In this document: piece after piece, positions 1 through 10,505 of the stretch
How the letters are laid out: each line of letters opens with the position of its first letter
How positions within the stretch are numbered: position 1 is the first letter of the stretch
Source: Rhodovulum steppense
GTDB lineage: Bacteria; Pseudomonadota; Alphaproteobacteria; Rhodobacterales; Rhodobacteraceae
Length of the DNA stretch: 58,899 nucleotides
Direction of reading: 5' to 3'
NCBI RefSeq assembly: GCF_004339675.1
Contig: NZ_SLVM01000020.1
Coordinates: 1 to 58,899 of the forward strand
Program-made: the position numbers and the translations under genes
The notes under the pieces: generated by a model
What the model saw: the letters and a program-made list of their open reading frames with translations, nothing else
Database searches by the model: none
What the model was told of the DNA's origin: nothing

Positions 1-95
1 TCCGCGCATAAGGGACGTCGTTACCGACGTCGCTATGCACGTGTCTTAGGCCATCAAGCCCCACGCAGGCAGGCGGTGGCAATCGGGCGGTTACC

Positions 96-476
96 ATGTT
101 TGATGAGGCCGAGTTGAACAAGGCCGCCGTCAATATGGACAAAGCCCTCGAATCGCCGAGGGCCGTGCACACGGAAGATGAGCGTGACGGCGCGATCCAC
201 GCGGAGGTCATGCTATTCCTGGAGCAGGCCAACAGAGGGCCGGGGAAGGAGAGGGGGCGTACGGGCGACCGTGGCATAGTGCCGGACATTTCGGAGAATG
301 TGTTGCCCGTCTACTTTCGAAAAAGTATTCAAGGACTTAAGGAGCGGATGCTTCAAGGCGAAGAAAACCCCTTCTCGCTGGTCTTCGTGGTCGATGTTCA
401 TGCGAGCAGGGTCGGCAGTGAGGTCAAGGGTTACACCGTCACGGAAATTCACGACAGCTTTCCGAGGGAAGAGTGA
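96..476 (+). CDS. hypothetical protein (orphan, 126 aa)
   Basis: I do not recognise this protein. It is a soluble-looking, charged 126-aa ORF with no signal peptide or membrane segment. Its C-terminal third (PFSLVFVVDVHASRVG, then GYTVTEIHDSFP) has the alternating hydrophobic pattern of a folded beta domain, which argues that it is coding. Codon usage and GC are less extreme than in the MATE and peroxiredoxin genes to the right, which suggests accessory DNA. No convincing ribosome binding site precedes the ATG. It ends convergently toward the MATE gene, with a GC-rich dispersed repeat between them. Function unknown. Confidence 0.45.
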   Translation: MFDEAELNKAAVNMDKALESPRAVHTEDERDGAIHAEVMLFLEQANRGPGKERGRTGDRGIVPDISENVLPVYFRKSIQGLKERMLQGEENPFSLVFVVDVHASRVGSEVKGYTVTEIHDSFPREE

Positions 477-504
477 ACCCAGCCCTTGGTGCGCTTGATA
501 CATA

Positions 505-590
505 AGGCCGGAAATACCCCGGGGGGAGTCCGAAGGACGGGGGGCAGCGCCCCCCGCGGGTCGCCCGGGCGCAAGCCCGGGCGAAACCCG
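505..590 (+). repeat. dispersed GC-rich intergenic element, copy A
   Basis: This starts with GGCCGGAAATACCCC followed by G-runs and complementary C-runs that can fold into strong hairpins, including CCCGGGC-GCAA-GCCCGGG. The same core GGCCSGAAATAYCC recurs at 31460-31533 (minus strand) and 40601-40660 (plus strand). This copy lies between convergent 3' ends, so it may act as a terminator-like element. Confidence 0.55.
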
Positions 591-591
591 C

Positions 592-1953
592 TCAGCCCGC
601 CGGGCGCGGCGCGCGCATCCAGAACCGCGCCATCATCGCCACCCCCGCCACCGCCAGCCCCGCGGCCAGCCCCAGCCACACGCCGACGCCGCCCCAGCCC
701 AGCCCGAATCCCAGCCCCCAGGCCACGGGCATGCCCACCAGCCAGTAGCCCACCGCGGCAATGACCAGCGGCACGCGGGTATCCTGCACCCCGCGCAACA
801 GCCCCAGCGCCATCACCTGCGCCGCATCGACCAGCTGGAACAGCGCCGCCGCCGCCAGCAGCCCGGTGCCCAGCGCGATCACCGCCGCCCGCCCCGGATC
901 GGCGGGGTCGAGGAACAGCCCGATCAGCGGCCCCGGCAGCGCCAGGAACAGCCCCATCGAGGCCGCCGCCACAGCACCCGCCAGCCCCAGCGCCGCCAGC
1001 GCGCCCCGGCGCAGCGCCAGCGCATCGCCTCGCCCCATCGCGCGCCCCGCCCGGATCGTCGCCGCGTTCGACAGCCCCAGATGCACCATGAACACCGCCG
1101 AGGTGATCTGCAGCGCGATCCCGTGCGCCGCCAGCGGCACCGCGCCCAGCCAGCCCATCATCACGGATGACGCCGCGAACAGCCCGACCTCGGCCAGGTT
1201 GGTCAGCCCGATCGGCCAGCCCAGCCGGAAGACGCGCGCCAGCGCCTCGGCATCGGGCCGCCAGAAGCGGCGGAACAGCGTGTGCTCGGGCGTGGCGCGG
1301 ATGACGTAAAGCACCATCACCCCCATCGCGGCCGTCTGCACGATCAGCGAGGCCAGCCCCGCGCCGCGGATGCCCATCTCGGGAAAGCCCCAATTGCCGA
1401 AGATCAGCAGGTAATTGGCCAGCGCGTTCAGCCCCACCGCCGCCAGCGTGACCCACAGCACGACCCGCGTGCGCTCCAGCGCGGCGAGGTAGCTCTTGAG
1501 CACCATCACCACCAGCGCCGGCACCATCCCCAGCCCGTGCGGCAGCAGGTAGTCCTGCGCCAGCGCCGCGATCCCCGGCGCCTGCCCGGCGGCCAGGAAC
1601 AGCCGCCCCGACGCCAGGAACACCGGCAGCGTCAGCAGCCCGAAGCCGATCGAGATCCACAGCCCCATCCGCGTGACCCGGCGGATCTGCGCCGTCTCGT
1701 CCGCCGCCGCGGCGGTCGCCACCAGCGGCATCACCGCCCAGGCAAAGCCCGAGCCCAGCAGGAACAGCACGAAGAACAGCGCGCCGCCCAGCACCTCGGC
1801 GGCCAGCGCGTCGATGGAATAGCGCCCCAGCATGATCGCGTCGGTCAGCCCGATGGCGAATTGCGCCAGATGGCTGCCGATCAGCGGCAGGCCCAGCACC
1901 AGGACGGCGCGCAGATGGGCGGCATGGCCCAGGGGGGCGGCAGGGGCGGTCAT
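592..1953 (-). CDS. MATE family multidrug/Na+ efflux transporter
   Basis: This is a 453-aa polytopic inner-membrane protein of the MATE (NorM/DinF) family, which exports cationic drugs or metabolites using a Na+ or H+ gradient. The whole length is a succession of hydrophobic helices (about 12), and the N-terminal helix pair reads LGLPLIGSHLAQFAIGLTDAIM, typical of the first MatE domain, followed by the second repeat. The open frame extends upstream to 2145, but that extension is Gly/Pro/Arg-rich and overlaps the divergent peroxiredoxin gene, so I place the start at the ATG of MTAPAAPLG. It is a single-gene unit, divergent from the peroxiredoxin. Family assignment is firm; substrate is not known. 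Confidence 0.9.
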   Translation of the reverse strand: MTAPAAPLGHAAHLRAVLVLGLPLIGSHLAQFAIGLTDAIMLGRYSIDALAAEVLGGALFFVLFLLGSGFAWAVMPLVATAAAADETAQIRRVTRMGLWISIGFGLLTLPVFLASGRLFLAAGQAPGIAALAQDYLLPHGLGMVPALVVMVLKSYLAALERTRVVLWVTLAAVGLNALANYLLIFGNWGFPEMGIRGAGLASLIVQTAAMGVMVLYVIRATPEHTLFRRFWRPDAEALARVFRLGWPIGLTNLAEVGLFAASSVMMGWLGAVPLAAHGIALQITSAVFMVHLGLSNAATIRAGRAMGRGDALALRRGALAALGLAGAVAAASMGLFLALPGPLIGLFLDPADPGRAAVIALGTGLLAAAALFQLVDAAQVMALGLLRGVQDTRVPLVIAAVGYWLVGMPVAWGLGFGLGWGGVGVWLGLAAGLAVAGVAMMARFWMRAPRPAG

Positions 1954-2143
1954 CGCCCGCTGGTAGACCCGGCCCGCCCCCCCGGCAAGGGTCAAGCCAT
2001 GCGGCAGGCGCATGGCGGGACTGCCCGATTGCGGGCCTTCCGGGCCGCGAATGCCGCAGTTCTGCCCGATTTGCTGTGGATAACGTCGCTGTCCGCCGGG
2101 CTTCCCGGGGCCGCCCCCCGCCGTTCCCATGCAAGGATCCGCC

Positions 2144-2917
2144 ATGGCATCGTTTCGTTTCCCGTCGCCCGTCTCCGCCCGCCAGGCGGCCGCCCCCGTG
2201 AGACTGCCGCCCGGCTATTGCAATGGCGCGGGCTGGGTGCCGCGGATCGGCGACATCTTCCCCGATCTCGACGCCAGGACCACGCAGGGTCCGATCCGGT
2301 TCCACGACTGGGCCGAGGGGCGCTGGACGGTGCTGTTCAGCCAGCCCGGCGCCTTCACCCCGGTCTGCTCCACCGAACTGGCCGGTCTGGCCGAGATCGC
2401 CGCCGATCTCGACCGGCGCGGTGTGCAGGTGATCGGGCTTGCGCCCGACACGGTGGCCGATCTCACCGCCTGGTGCGTGGATGTCTCCGTCATGTTCGGC
2501 AATCCCGTCCGGTTTCCGATGATCTCCGATCCCGACGGCGCCATCGCGCGGGCCTGTGGCATGACCCACCCCAAGGAAAGCCCCGACCTGCCGATCCGCA
2601 AGACGCTGATCCTGGATCCGGCGCTGCGCGTGCGGATGGTCTTCGAATACCCGCTGCGGGTCGGACGCGGCACCGACGAGATCCTGCGCGTTCTGGATGC
2701 GCTGCAGGAGCGTGACAGGCTGGATGTGGCGATCCCCGGCGACTGGCAGCCGGGCGACCCGGTGCTGGTTCCCGTCGGCCTGTCCGACGACGAGGCCGAT
2801 ATCCGGTTCGGCGCGGGCGGCTGGCGCGCGCTGCGCCGCTATCTGCGGGTGCTGGCGCCAGCCATCGGGGACCGGGTCGGCGGGACGGTCGCCCTGCGCC
2901 AGCCCTGCACGCATTGA
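2144..2917 (+). CDS. peroxiredoxin, 1-Cys Prx6-like (AhpC/TSA family)
   Basis: A cytoplasmic thiol peroxidase of 257 aa that reduces H2O2 or organic peroxides. The active-site motif is FTPVCSTE with the peroxidatic Cys near residue 75. The long C-terminal domain (DWQPGDPVLVPVGLSDDEA, then GGWRALRRYLRV) matches the Prx6/1-Cys arrangement and not short AhpC. An upstream ATG at 2129 is in frame, but AAGGA sits 6 nt before the ATG at 2144, so the latter is preferred. The first ~25 residues are an unusual Arg/Pro-rich extension. The gene is divergent from the MATE exporter and stands alone. The family call is strong; the reductant is unknown. Confidence 0.9.
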   Translation: MASFRFPSPVSARQAAAPVRLPPGYCNGAGWVPRIGDIFPDLDARTTQGPIRFHDWAEGRWTVLFSQPGAFTPVCSTELAGLAEIAADLDRRGVQVIGLAPDTVADLTAWCVDVSVMFGNPVRFPMISDPDGAIARACGMTHPKESPDLPIRKTLILDPALRVRMVFEYPLRVGRGTDEILRVLDALQERDRLDVAIPGDWQPGDPVLVPVGLSDDEADIRFGAGGWRALRRYLRVLAPAIGDRVGGTVALRQPCTH

Positions 2918-3085
2918 GCCGGGCCGCCCCGCCCCGCGCGCCGGACCGACCGGCGCGGCACAGCCGGTCCGGCACCGCAGGGACGAGCTTCACCGGGAAA
3001 GCGCCGCGCCCGCATCGCTGATCCTCCCGCGCCCCGCCCGGGCCGGGCCGGGCGCGAGAGGCCGACAAGCCGCGCGGCAGGAGGC

Positions 3086-4018
3086 TCAATCCTCGCGCGG
3101 CTTGCGCAGGTCGGGATGCAGCGAACTGCCGAGGATATGATCGGCCTTGTGCACGACATGCTCGGCCCGCCCGACGATCAGCGGATCGGGCGCGCGCACG
3201 ATCCGCGTATCCTTGCCCGGATAGTCCAGCGAACTCAGGAAATGGCGCATGCAGTTCAGCCGCGCCCGCTTCTTGTCGTTGGACTTGACGATGGTCCAGG
3301 GCGCGTCGGCGGTGTCGGTATAGAAGAACATCGCCTCCTTGGCCTCGGTATAGTCGTCCCACTTGTCCAGGCTCGCCTTGTCGATCGGCGACAGCTTCCA
3401 GCGTTTCAGCGGATCGGTCTCGCGCGCCTTGAAGCGGCGGCGCTGTTCCTCGCGGCTGACCGAGAACCAGTATTTGTAAAGCCGGATGCCGGACCGCACC
3501 AGCATCCGTTCCAGTTCCGGGGTCTGGCGCATGAATTCCAGGTAATCGACGGGCGAGCAGAACCCCATCACCCGTTCCACGCCCGCGCGGTTGTACCAGG
3601 AGCGGTCATAGAACACCATCTCGCCCACGGTCGGCAACTCGCGGATATAACGCTGAAAGAACCATTGCCCGGTCTCTTCCCAGGTCGGCTTGTTCAGCGC
3701 GACGACCCGGGCCGAGCGCGGGTTCAGATGTTCCATGAACCGCTTGATCGTGCCGCCCTTTCCGGCGGCGTCGCGCCCCTCGAACAGGATCACGAATTTC
3801 TGCCCCGTCTCCTGCGCCCAGATCTGCACCTTCAGCAACTCGGCCTGAAGCCTGGCCTTCTGCGCCTCGTAGCTGCGGCGCGACATCCGCTCGCGATAGG
3901 GGTACTCGCCCGAGTCGAAGGCCTGCGCGATGGTCTCGGGCGCGGGCATGACGCGGGCGGGCGTTTCGGCAACGGGGCCGACGGGCGGGTCGGCGGCGGG
4001 GGGCAGGGTTGCGTCCAT
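3086..4018 (-). CDS. ppk2: polyphosphate kinase 2
   Basis: A 310-aa PPK2 family enzyme that transfers phosphate between polyphosphate and nucleotides. The Walker A-like loop GRDAAGKGGT lies at residues 81-90. The lid/Walker B block VFYDRSWYNRAGVE is followed by the RRRFKARETDPLKRWKLSP segment that is diagnostic for the family. The first 40 residues are Pro-rich and probably flexible. It is transcribed divergently from parE, with about 190 bp between them for both promoters. Whether it prefers ADP/GDP (class I) or NMP cannot be judged by eye; single-domain length and motifs fit class I. Confidence 0.93.
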   Translation of the reverse strand: MDATLPPAADPPVGPVAETPARVMPAPETIAQAFDSGEYPYRERMSRRSYEAQKARLQAELLKVQIWAQETGQKFVILFEGRDAAGKGGTIKRFMEHLNPRSARVVALNKPTWEETGQWFFQRYIRELPTVGEMVFYDRSWYNRAGVERVMGFCSPVDYLEFMRQTPELERMLVRSGIRLYKYWFSVSREEQRRRFKARETDPLKRWKLSPIDKASLDKWDDYTEAKEAMFFYTDTADAPWTIVKSNDKKRARLNCMRHFLSSLDYPGKDTRIVRAPDPLIVGRAEHVVHKADHILGSSLHPDLRKPRED

Positions 4019-4206
4019 TCCATCCTCCTGCCGACGGCAGGCCGGCGCTTTCGAACGATTCTAACCCGCTTTCCCGACCCCGCCTTGAGCGATGTCAAAA
4101 ACACGTTACAAAATCGTTACAATCCTCGCTCGGCCCGAGGCCCATTGCCCATCCGGGGCCAAAGCTGTTCTAATGCACCTCCAAACCACCAGAGGACGAG
4201 CAGCCC

Positions 4207-6168
4207 ATGTCCGCCGACGACCTGCTTTCCGGCGCCAGCCGGGATACTTATGACGCCTCCTCGATCGAGGTGCTGGAGGGGCTGGAGCCCGTCCGCAAAC
4301 GCCCCGGCATGTATATCGGCGGCACCGACGACCGGGCGCTGCACCATCTGGTGGCCGAGGTGCTGGACAACTCGATGGACGAGGCGGTGGCGGGTCACGC
4401 CACGCGGATCGAGGTCGAGCTGCATGCCGATCATTCGGTCACGATCCGCGACAATGGCCGCGGCATCCCGGTCGACCCGCACCCGAAATTCCCCGACAAA
4501 TCCGCGCTCGAGGTGATCCTGTGCACGCTGCATGCGGGCGGCAAGTTCTCGGGCAAGGCCTATGAAACCTCGGGCGGGCTGCATGGCGTGGGGGTGTCGG
4601 TGGTCAACGCGCTGTCCGACCGGCTGCGGGTCGAGGTGGCGCGGGGCCGCGAACTGTTCGCGCAGGAATTTTCCCGCGGCATCCCGCAGGGCGGCCTGCA
4701 AAAGCTGGGCGCGGCGCCGAACCGGCGGGGAACCTCCGTCACCTTCCATGCCGACGAGGAGATCTTTGGCCATCACCGGTTCAGGCCCGCGCGCATGTTC
4801 CGGATGGCGCGCTCCAAGGCCTATCTGTTCTCGGGCGTGGAAATCCGCTGGAAATCCGCGATCGAGGATGGCGAGACGCCCCTCGAGGCCGTCTTCCACT
4901 TCCCCGGCGGGCTGGCCGACTACCTGACCGAGACGCTTGGCAAGGCCGCCACCTATGCCGACCGCCCCTTTGCCGGAAAGGTCGATTTCCAGTCGAAATT
5001 CGGCGTGCCCGGCTCGGTCGAATGGGCGATCAACTGGACGCCCTCGCGCGACGGCTTCATCCATTCCTATTGCAACACGATCCCCACCCCCGAGGGCGGC
5101 ACGCATGAGGCCGGATTCTGGGCCGCCATCCTCAAGGGCATCCGCGCCTATGGCGAGCTGGCCAACAACCGCAAGGCCGCCCAGATCACGCGCGAGGATC
5201 TGCTGACCGGCGGCTGCGCCATGGTCTCGACCTTCATCCGCGAGCCCGAATTCGTCGGCCAGACCAAGGACCGCCTGGCCACGACCGAGGCCGCCCGGCT
5301 GGTCGAGGGCGCGGTGCGCGACCATTTCGACAACTGGCTGGCGGCGGACACGAAATCGGCGGGCGCGATCCTCGATTTCCTCGTGCTGCGGGCCGAGGAA
5401 CGGCAACGGCGCAAGGCGGAAAAGGAAACGGCGCGGAAATCGGCCACCAAACGCCTGCGCCTGCCGGGGAAACTGGTCGATTGCTCGGCCACCTCGCGCG
5501 AGGGCACGGAACTTTTCATCGTCGAGGGCGACTCGGCGGGCGGGTCGGCGAAGATGGCGCGCGACCGGCGGATTCAGGCGCTTTTGCCGCTCAGGGGGAA
5601 AATCCTGAACGTGCTGGGCGCGGCATCCGCGAAACTGGGCAGCAATGCCGAGATCAGCGACCTGACCCAGGCGCTGGGCACCGGGATCGGTACGAAATTC
5701 AACATCGACGATCTGCGCTATGAAAAGATCATCATCATGACCGACGCCGATGTGGACGGCGCGCATATCGCCAGCCTGCTGATGACCTTTTTCTTCACCC
5801 AGATGCGCCCGCTGATCGACCACGGGCACCTGTACCTGGCCTGCCCGCCGCTGTTCCGGCTGACGCAAGGCGCGAAACGGATCTATGCGCTGGACGAGGC
5901 GGAAAAGGAGATGTGGCTGGAAAAGGGTCTGGGCGGCAAGGGCAGGATCGACGTTTCCCGCTTCAAGGGCCTGGGCGAGATGGACGCCAAGGACCTGAAG
6001 GAAACCACGATGGACCCCGCATCCCGCAAGCTGATCCGCGTGTCGATCGACGAGGACGAACCCGGCGAAACCGCCGACCTGGTGGAGCGCCTGATGGGCA
6101 AGAAACCGGAATTGCGGTTCCAGTATATCCAGGAGAATGCGAGGTTCGTGGAGGAGGTGGATGTTTGA
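4207..6168 (+). CDS. parE: DNA topoisomerase IV subunit B
   Basis: This is the ATPase subunit of topoisomerase IV, which decatenates daughter chromosomes together with ParC (not in this window). It has 653 aa. The GHKL ATPase N-domain shows VLDNSMDEAVAG and the glycine loop GGLHGVGVSVVNALS. The TOPRIM domain shows FIVEGDSAGGSA near residue 440 and DADVDGAHI near 515. The C-terminal block RFKGLGEMDAKDLKETTMDP is characteristic. The length and the lack of a GyrB insertion favour ParE over GyrB. The gene stands alone on the plus strand, 12 bp before a low-GC accessory gene. Confidence 0.95.
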   Translation: MSADDLLSGASRDTYDASSIEVLEGLEPVRKRPGMYIGGTDDRALHHLVAEVLDNSMDEAVAGHATRIEVELHADHSVTIRDNGRGIPVDPHPKFPDKSALEVILCTLHAGGKFSGKAYETSGGLHGVGVSVVNALSDRLRVEVARGRELFAQEFSRGIPQGGLQKLGAAPNRRGTSVTFHADEEIFGHHRFRPARMFRMARSKAYLFSGVEIRWKSAIEDGETPLEAVFHFPGGLADYLTETLGKAATYADRPFAGKVDFQSKFGVPGSVEWAINWTPSRDGFIHSYCNTIPTPEGGTHEAGFWAAILKGIRAYGELANNRKAAQITREDLLTGGCAMVSTFIREPEFVGQTKDRLATTEAARLVEGAVRDHFDNWLAADTKSAGAILDFLVLRAEERQRRKAEKETARKSATKRLRLPGKLVDCSATSREGTELFIVEGDSAGGSAKMARDRRIQALLPLRGKILNVLGAASAKLGSNAEISDLTQALGTGIGTKFNIDDLRYEKIIIMTDADVDGAHIASLLMTFFFTQMRPLIDHGHLYLACPPLFRLTQGAKRIYALDEAEKEMWLEKGLGGKGRIDVSRFKGLGEMDAKDLKETTMDPASRKLIRVSIDEDEPGETADLVERLMGKKPELRFQYIQENARFVEEVDV

Positions 6169-6180
6169 GGGAAATCGAAA

Positions 6181-7005
6181 TTGCTTTACGCATTATTGGT
6201 TAAGGTTTTCGGAGAAACAAAGGTGCGCAGATGGCACCAGTTGGTAGCACGTGCCGCACGGATCAATACGGGCGAAGTCAACGTAAGGCGATTTGAAAAA
6301 CTTCAGAGCCGCGTTCGACCGACCACGCGGATTGCGCTAGACACAACTGTCTTCCAGATCGCCAATTACGAACGTGGCGCGTGGTACTCAACGGGAAAAG
6401 CAATGTGGGGAGATTTCGAGATAGACACCGGCTTTGCCGGCCCGATGAACCCAGTTTTTCCCACCTCTCAACAAGAGCAGATTCCTTTCCTTTACTCCCT
6501 TTGTGAACTTGCCCGGAATGGCACAGTAACATTTGTTTTGCTACCAACCGTGGAAGGTGAGAAAGCTGAGGCGAAGGATAAACATTCGCGATCACTCGGC
6601 TGCACTCCCTTAGACCATGGCATTCGATACCAGCAGCTCGAATTTTCCTGCACCCGAATGAAGTTCTCGCATTCGGTTTCTTGGGGACCTTTAACCAAAC
6701 GCAAGGAGGATGAGTGTAAGTTTGATATTGGTCGCCACTCGTTGATATTTCATCACCTTCGTGGTAAATCTCAACAAAAGGATGCATGGCACTTGATGAT
6801 ATGCGATGCCTTTGGCGTTGACGTATTTCTTACCGTGGATGAAAAATTCATCCGATCATTTCGTCAGATTGAGGAACGACTTGTGAACTTGGGGTTTGGA
6901 ACCAAAGTAATGACACCAAAAGAATTTTGCGAAGCCTGCAACCTACGACCAACACACCCGCCGGACGCTGATCCTCAAGCAATAATGCGCGGATCAATTC
7001 GATAG
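6181..7005 (+). CDS. PIN-like domain protein, low-GC accessory gene
   Basis: No specific family is recognised with certainty. The segment RIALDTTVF near residue 54, and the C-terminal KDAWHLMICDAFGVD followed by VFLTVDEKFI, reproduce the spacing of acidic residues in PIN-type ribonucleases (beta1-Asp, then D-x-x-H-L and a D in TxDxxF). GC is roughly 50%, far below its neighbours, which points to horizontal acquisition. The TTG at 6181 has only a weak upstream GGAAA. An in-frame GTG at 6223, 8 nt after GGAG, is an equally good start and would give 260 aa. No antitoxin-like partner gene is adjacent, and palindromic repeats begin 6 bp after its stop. A toxin or RNase role is inference. Confidence 0.6.
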   Translation: MLYALLVKVFGETKVRRWHQLVARAARINTGEVNVRRFEKLQSRVRPTTRIALDTTVFQIANYERGAWYSTGKAMWGDFEIDTGFAGPMNPVFPTSQQEQIPFLYSLCELARNGTVTFVLLPTVEGEKAEAKDKHSRSLGCTPLDHGIRYQQLEFSCTRMKFSHSVSWGPLTKRKEDECKFDIGRHSLIFHHLRGKSQQKDAWHLMICDAFGVDVFLTVDEKFIRSFRQIEERLVNLGFGTKVMTPKEFCEACNLRPTHPPDADPQAIMRGSIR

Positions 7006-7010
7006 CAAGC

Positions 7011-7032
7011 GTAGCGTGGGTGCCAACCCACC
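7011..7032 (+). repeat. 22-bp palindromic repeat, copy 1 (one mismatch)
   Basis: GTAGCGTGGGTG continuing into CCAACCCACC; one base differs from copies 2-4. It starts 6 bp after the stop of the PIN-like gene. Each unit can fold by itself (GGTGGGT/ACCCACC around GCCA). Confidence 0.7.
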
Positions 7033-7104
7033 ACCGGGCCACACCCCTACCCTCCCCCCATCCCCGCCCTACCTCCTGAGGGGCAACGACCCGACTGAGC
7101 CCCC

Positions 7105-7167
7105 ATGCTGCGCCCGCTTGCCCTTGCCCTGACCCTCGCCGCCCCGGCGCTCGCCGTGCACCCGTAG
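7105..7167 (+). pseudogene. signal-peptide remnant of an exported protein, truncated by repeats
   Basis: ATG followed by MLRPLALALTLAAPALA, a textbook Sec signal peptide with an AxA cleavage site, and then VHP and a stop codon. The stop is formed by the first bases of repeat copy 2. Nothing recognisable of the mature protein follows; a short open stretch after the inverted repeat ends in GSGGAPV and a stop at 7264-7266. I read it as a secreted-protein gene destroyed by insertion of the repeat pair. Chance occurrence of so good a leader is possible but unlikely. Confidence 0.4.
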
Positions 7168-7218
7168 GGTGGGTGCCAACCCACCACCCGGCCAACGGTG
7201 GGTTGGCACCCACCCTAC
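7164..7218. repeat. perfect inverted pair of the 22-bp repeat (copies 2 and 3)
   Basis: The 22-bp unit at 7164-7185 (GTAGGGTGGGTG then CCAACCCACC) is repeated as its exact reverse complement at 7197-7218, with an 11-nt spacer. Together they can form a 22-bp perfect stem. The arrangement resembles a BIME/REP pair or a minimal MITE. Confidence 0.85.
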
Positions 7219-7263
7219 CCCCCCCCGCGCTCCTGCGGGGCAGGGATCCGGCGGCGCCCCGGT

Positions 7264-7367
7264 CTAGCGGTAAAGCGAGGCCAGCAGGCGGTCGGGGGCT
7301 GCGATCGGGCCTTCGCCGGTCAGGATCGCGGCAAGGCCCGGATCGGCCAGCAGGGCGGCCAGCACCC
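7264..7367 (-). pseudogene. C-terminal remnant of an unidentified gene
   Basis: On the minus strand this frame reads VLAALLADPGLAAILTG, then EGPIAAPDRLLASLYR and a stop at 7264-7266. This is protein-like, unlike the Gly/Pro/Trp low-complexity translation upstream of repeat copy 4. The coding-like segment begins exactly where copy 4 (7368-7389) ends in this orientation, so the repeat appears to have replaced or interrupted the rest of the gene. Identity unknown. Confidence 0.3.
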
Positions 7368-7389
7368 GTAGGGTGGGTGCCAACCCACC
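7368..7389 (+). repeat. 22-bp palindromic repeat, copy 4
   Basis: Identical to copy 2 over 22 bp, and the preceding CACCC is shared as well. A further degenerate relative (CAGGGTGGGGGCCAGCCC) lies near 7516. Confidence 0.8.
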
Positions 7390-7583
7390 ACTCCCCACCC
7401 CCCACCCACCCCCCGGCCCGGGCATTCCCGGACCGGCGGCTTTCCCGGGGCGGGGGTCATTTCCGGTCGAAGAAGCCTTCGCCCGCCTGGGCCAGCAGGT
7501 CCTTGCCCAGCCCCCGCAGGGTGGGGGCCAGCCCGCCGACCCCGGCCCCCCTCCGCACGCCGCGTTAACCGCCCGCCCGTCCG

Positions 7584-7629
7584 AAAAGGTCATATGGAAT
7601 TCATATGGAAGTCAGATGCGTTTCCGATC
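7584..7629. repeat. 11-bp triple repeat element, copy 1
   Basis: AAAAGG followed by TCATATGGAAT, TCATATGGAAG and a degenerate third unit TCAGATGCGTT, then TCCGATC. The same architecture recurs at 18126-18173. It lies about 55 bp past the uvrB stop codon. The 11-bp period is about one helical turn, as in tandem response-regulator sites, but a dispersed repeat of other nature is equally possible. Confidence 0.65.
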
Positions 7630-7683
7630 GCCGTTTCCCGGCCGGGCAACGCCGTTAACCCGAGTCGCGGATGCCCCGTCCCG

Positions 7684-9864
<2,181 letters not shown>

Positions 9865-10033
9865 GGCGGCGATTCCTCGGACGGCTGTCCCAGACTTGCC
9901 CTCCGGGGCGCGGCATTCAAGGGGCAGGCTTCTCGGGGCGCGGCGGGTTGTATCCTGCGGTATGCCGCCCCTTGCAGGCCCCGGCCCGAAGCCCCATAAC
10001 AGGCGCAGCAGGATTTGGGGAGGACGTCACGCC

Positions 10034-10345
10034 ATGCGCGCCCGCATCTACCAGCCCGCCAGGACCGCGATGCAGTCCGGCCAGGCCAAGACCCATCACT
10101 GGATTCTGGACTTCGCCCCCGCCTCCGCCCGCGAGATCGACCCGCTGATGGGCTGGACCAGTTCCGACGACACCCAGTCGCAGGTCCGGCTGACCTTCGA
10201 CAGCCGCGAGGCCGCCGAGGATTACGCCCGTCGCCACGGCATCGACGCGGTGGTGATCCGCCCCAGGACGCGCAAGCCGAATATCCGGCCGATGGGCTAT
10301 GCCGAGAATTTCGCGGTCGACCGCCGGGCTACCTGGACCCACTGA
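10034..10345 (+). CDS. NADH dehydrogenase accessory subunit, NDUFS4-like (ETC complex I subunit)
   Basis: A 103-aa homologue of the mitochondrial 18-kDa complex I subunit NDUFS4, a supernumerary subunit of NADH:ubiquinone oxidoreductase in alphaproteobacteria. It begins [16 protein letters not shown] and contains [34 protein letters not shown] and a basic C-terminus [16 protein letters not shown], all typical of the family. The open frame extends to 9863, but GGGGAGGA upstream and the family's start support the ATG at 10034. It is monocistronic and lies away from any nuo operon in this window. Confidence 0.9.
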   Translation: MRARIYQPARTAMQSGQAKTHHWILDFAPASAREIDPLMGWTSSDDTQSQVRLTFDSREAAEDYARRHGIDAVVIRPRTRKPNIRPMGYAENFAVDRRATWTH

Positions 10346-10505
10346 GCGCCTGTTGTAAATCGGGGCAAAGATGTCTCGGAATCCTGCCAAGGAACCCGCG
10401 AGGACCATCCCTGTTCAACATATGGGGTGCCTTGTGGGGGCCTCCTTCGGATGTTGCGTCCTTGGCTTGGCGGTTTGCAGGATTGCGATCAGTGGCTCCG
10501 ACTGA

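Noticed and set aside
1-117. Open frame from the left edge reading RYRRRYARVLGHQAP
   Set aside because: Too short and too basic to call; could be the tail of a gene cut by the window edge but there is no recognisable end motif.
449-2914. 821-aa minus-strand open frame
   Set aside because: Long antisense/out-of-frame ORF caused by high GC; Arg/Gly/Ala-rich low-complexity translation overlapping the MATE and peroxiredoxin genes, both of which have clear family motifs.
7584-7629. CATATG and GAATTC sites looked like cloning-vector sequence
   Set aside because: The same element occurs at 18126-18173 in native context with a different third unit, so contamination is unlikely; kept as a natural repeat.
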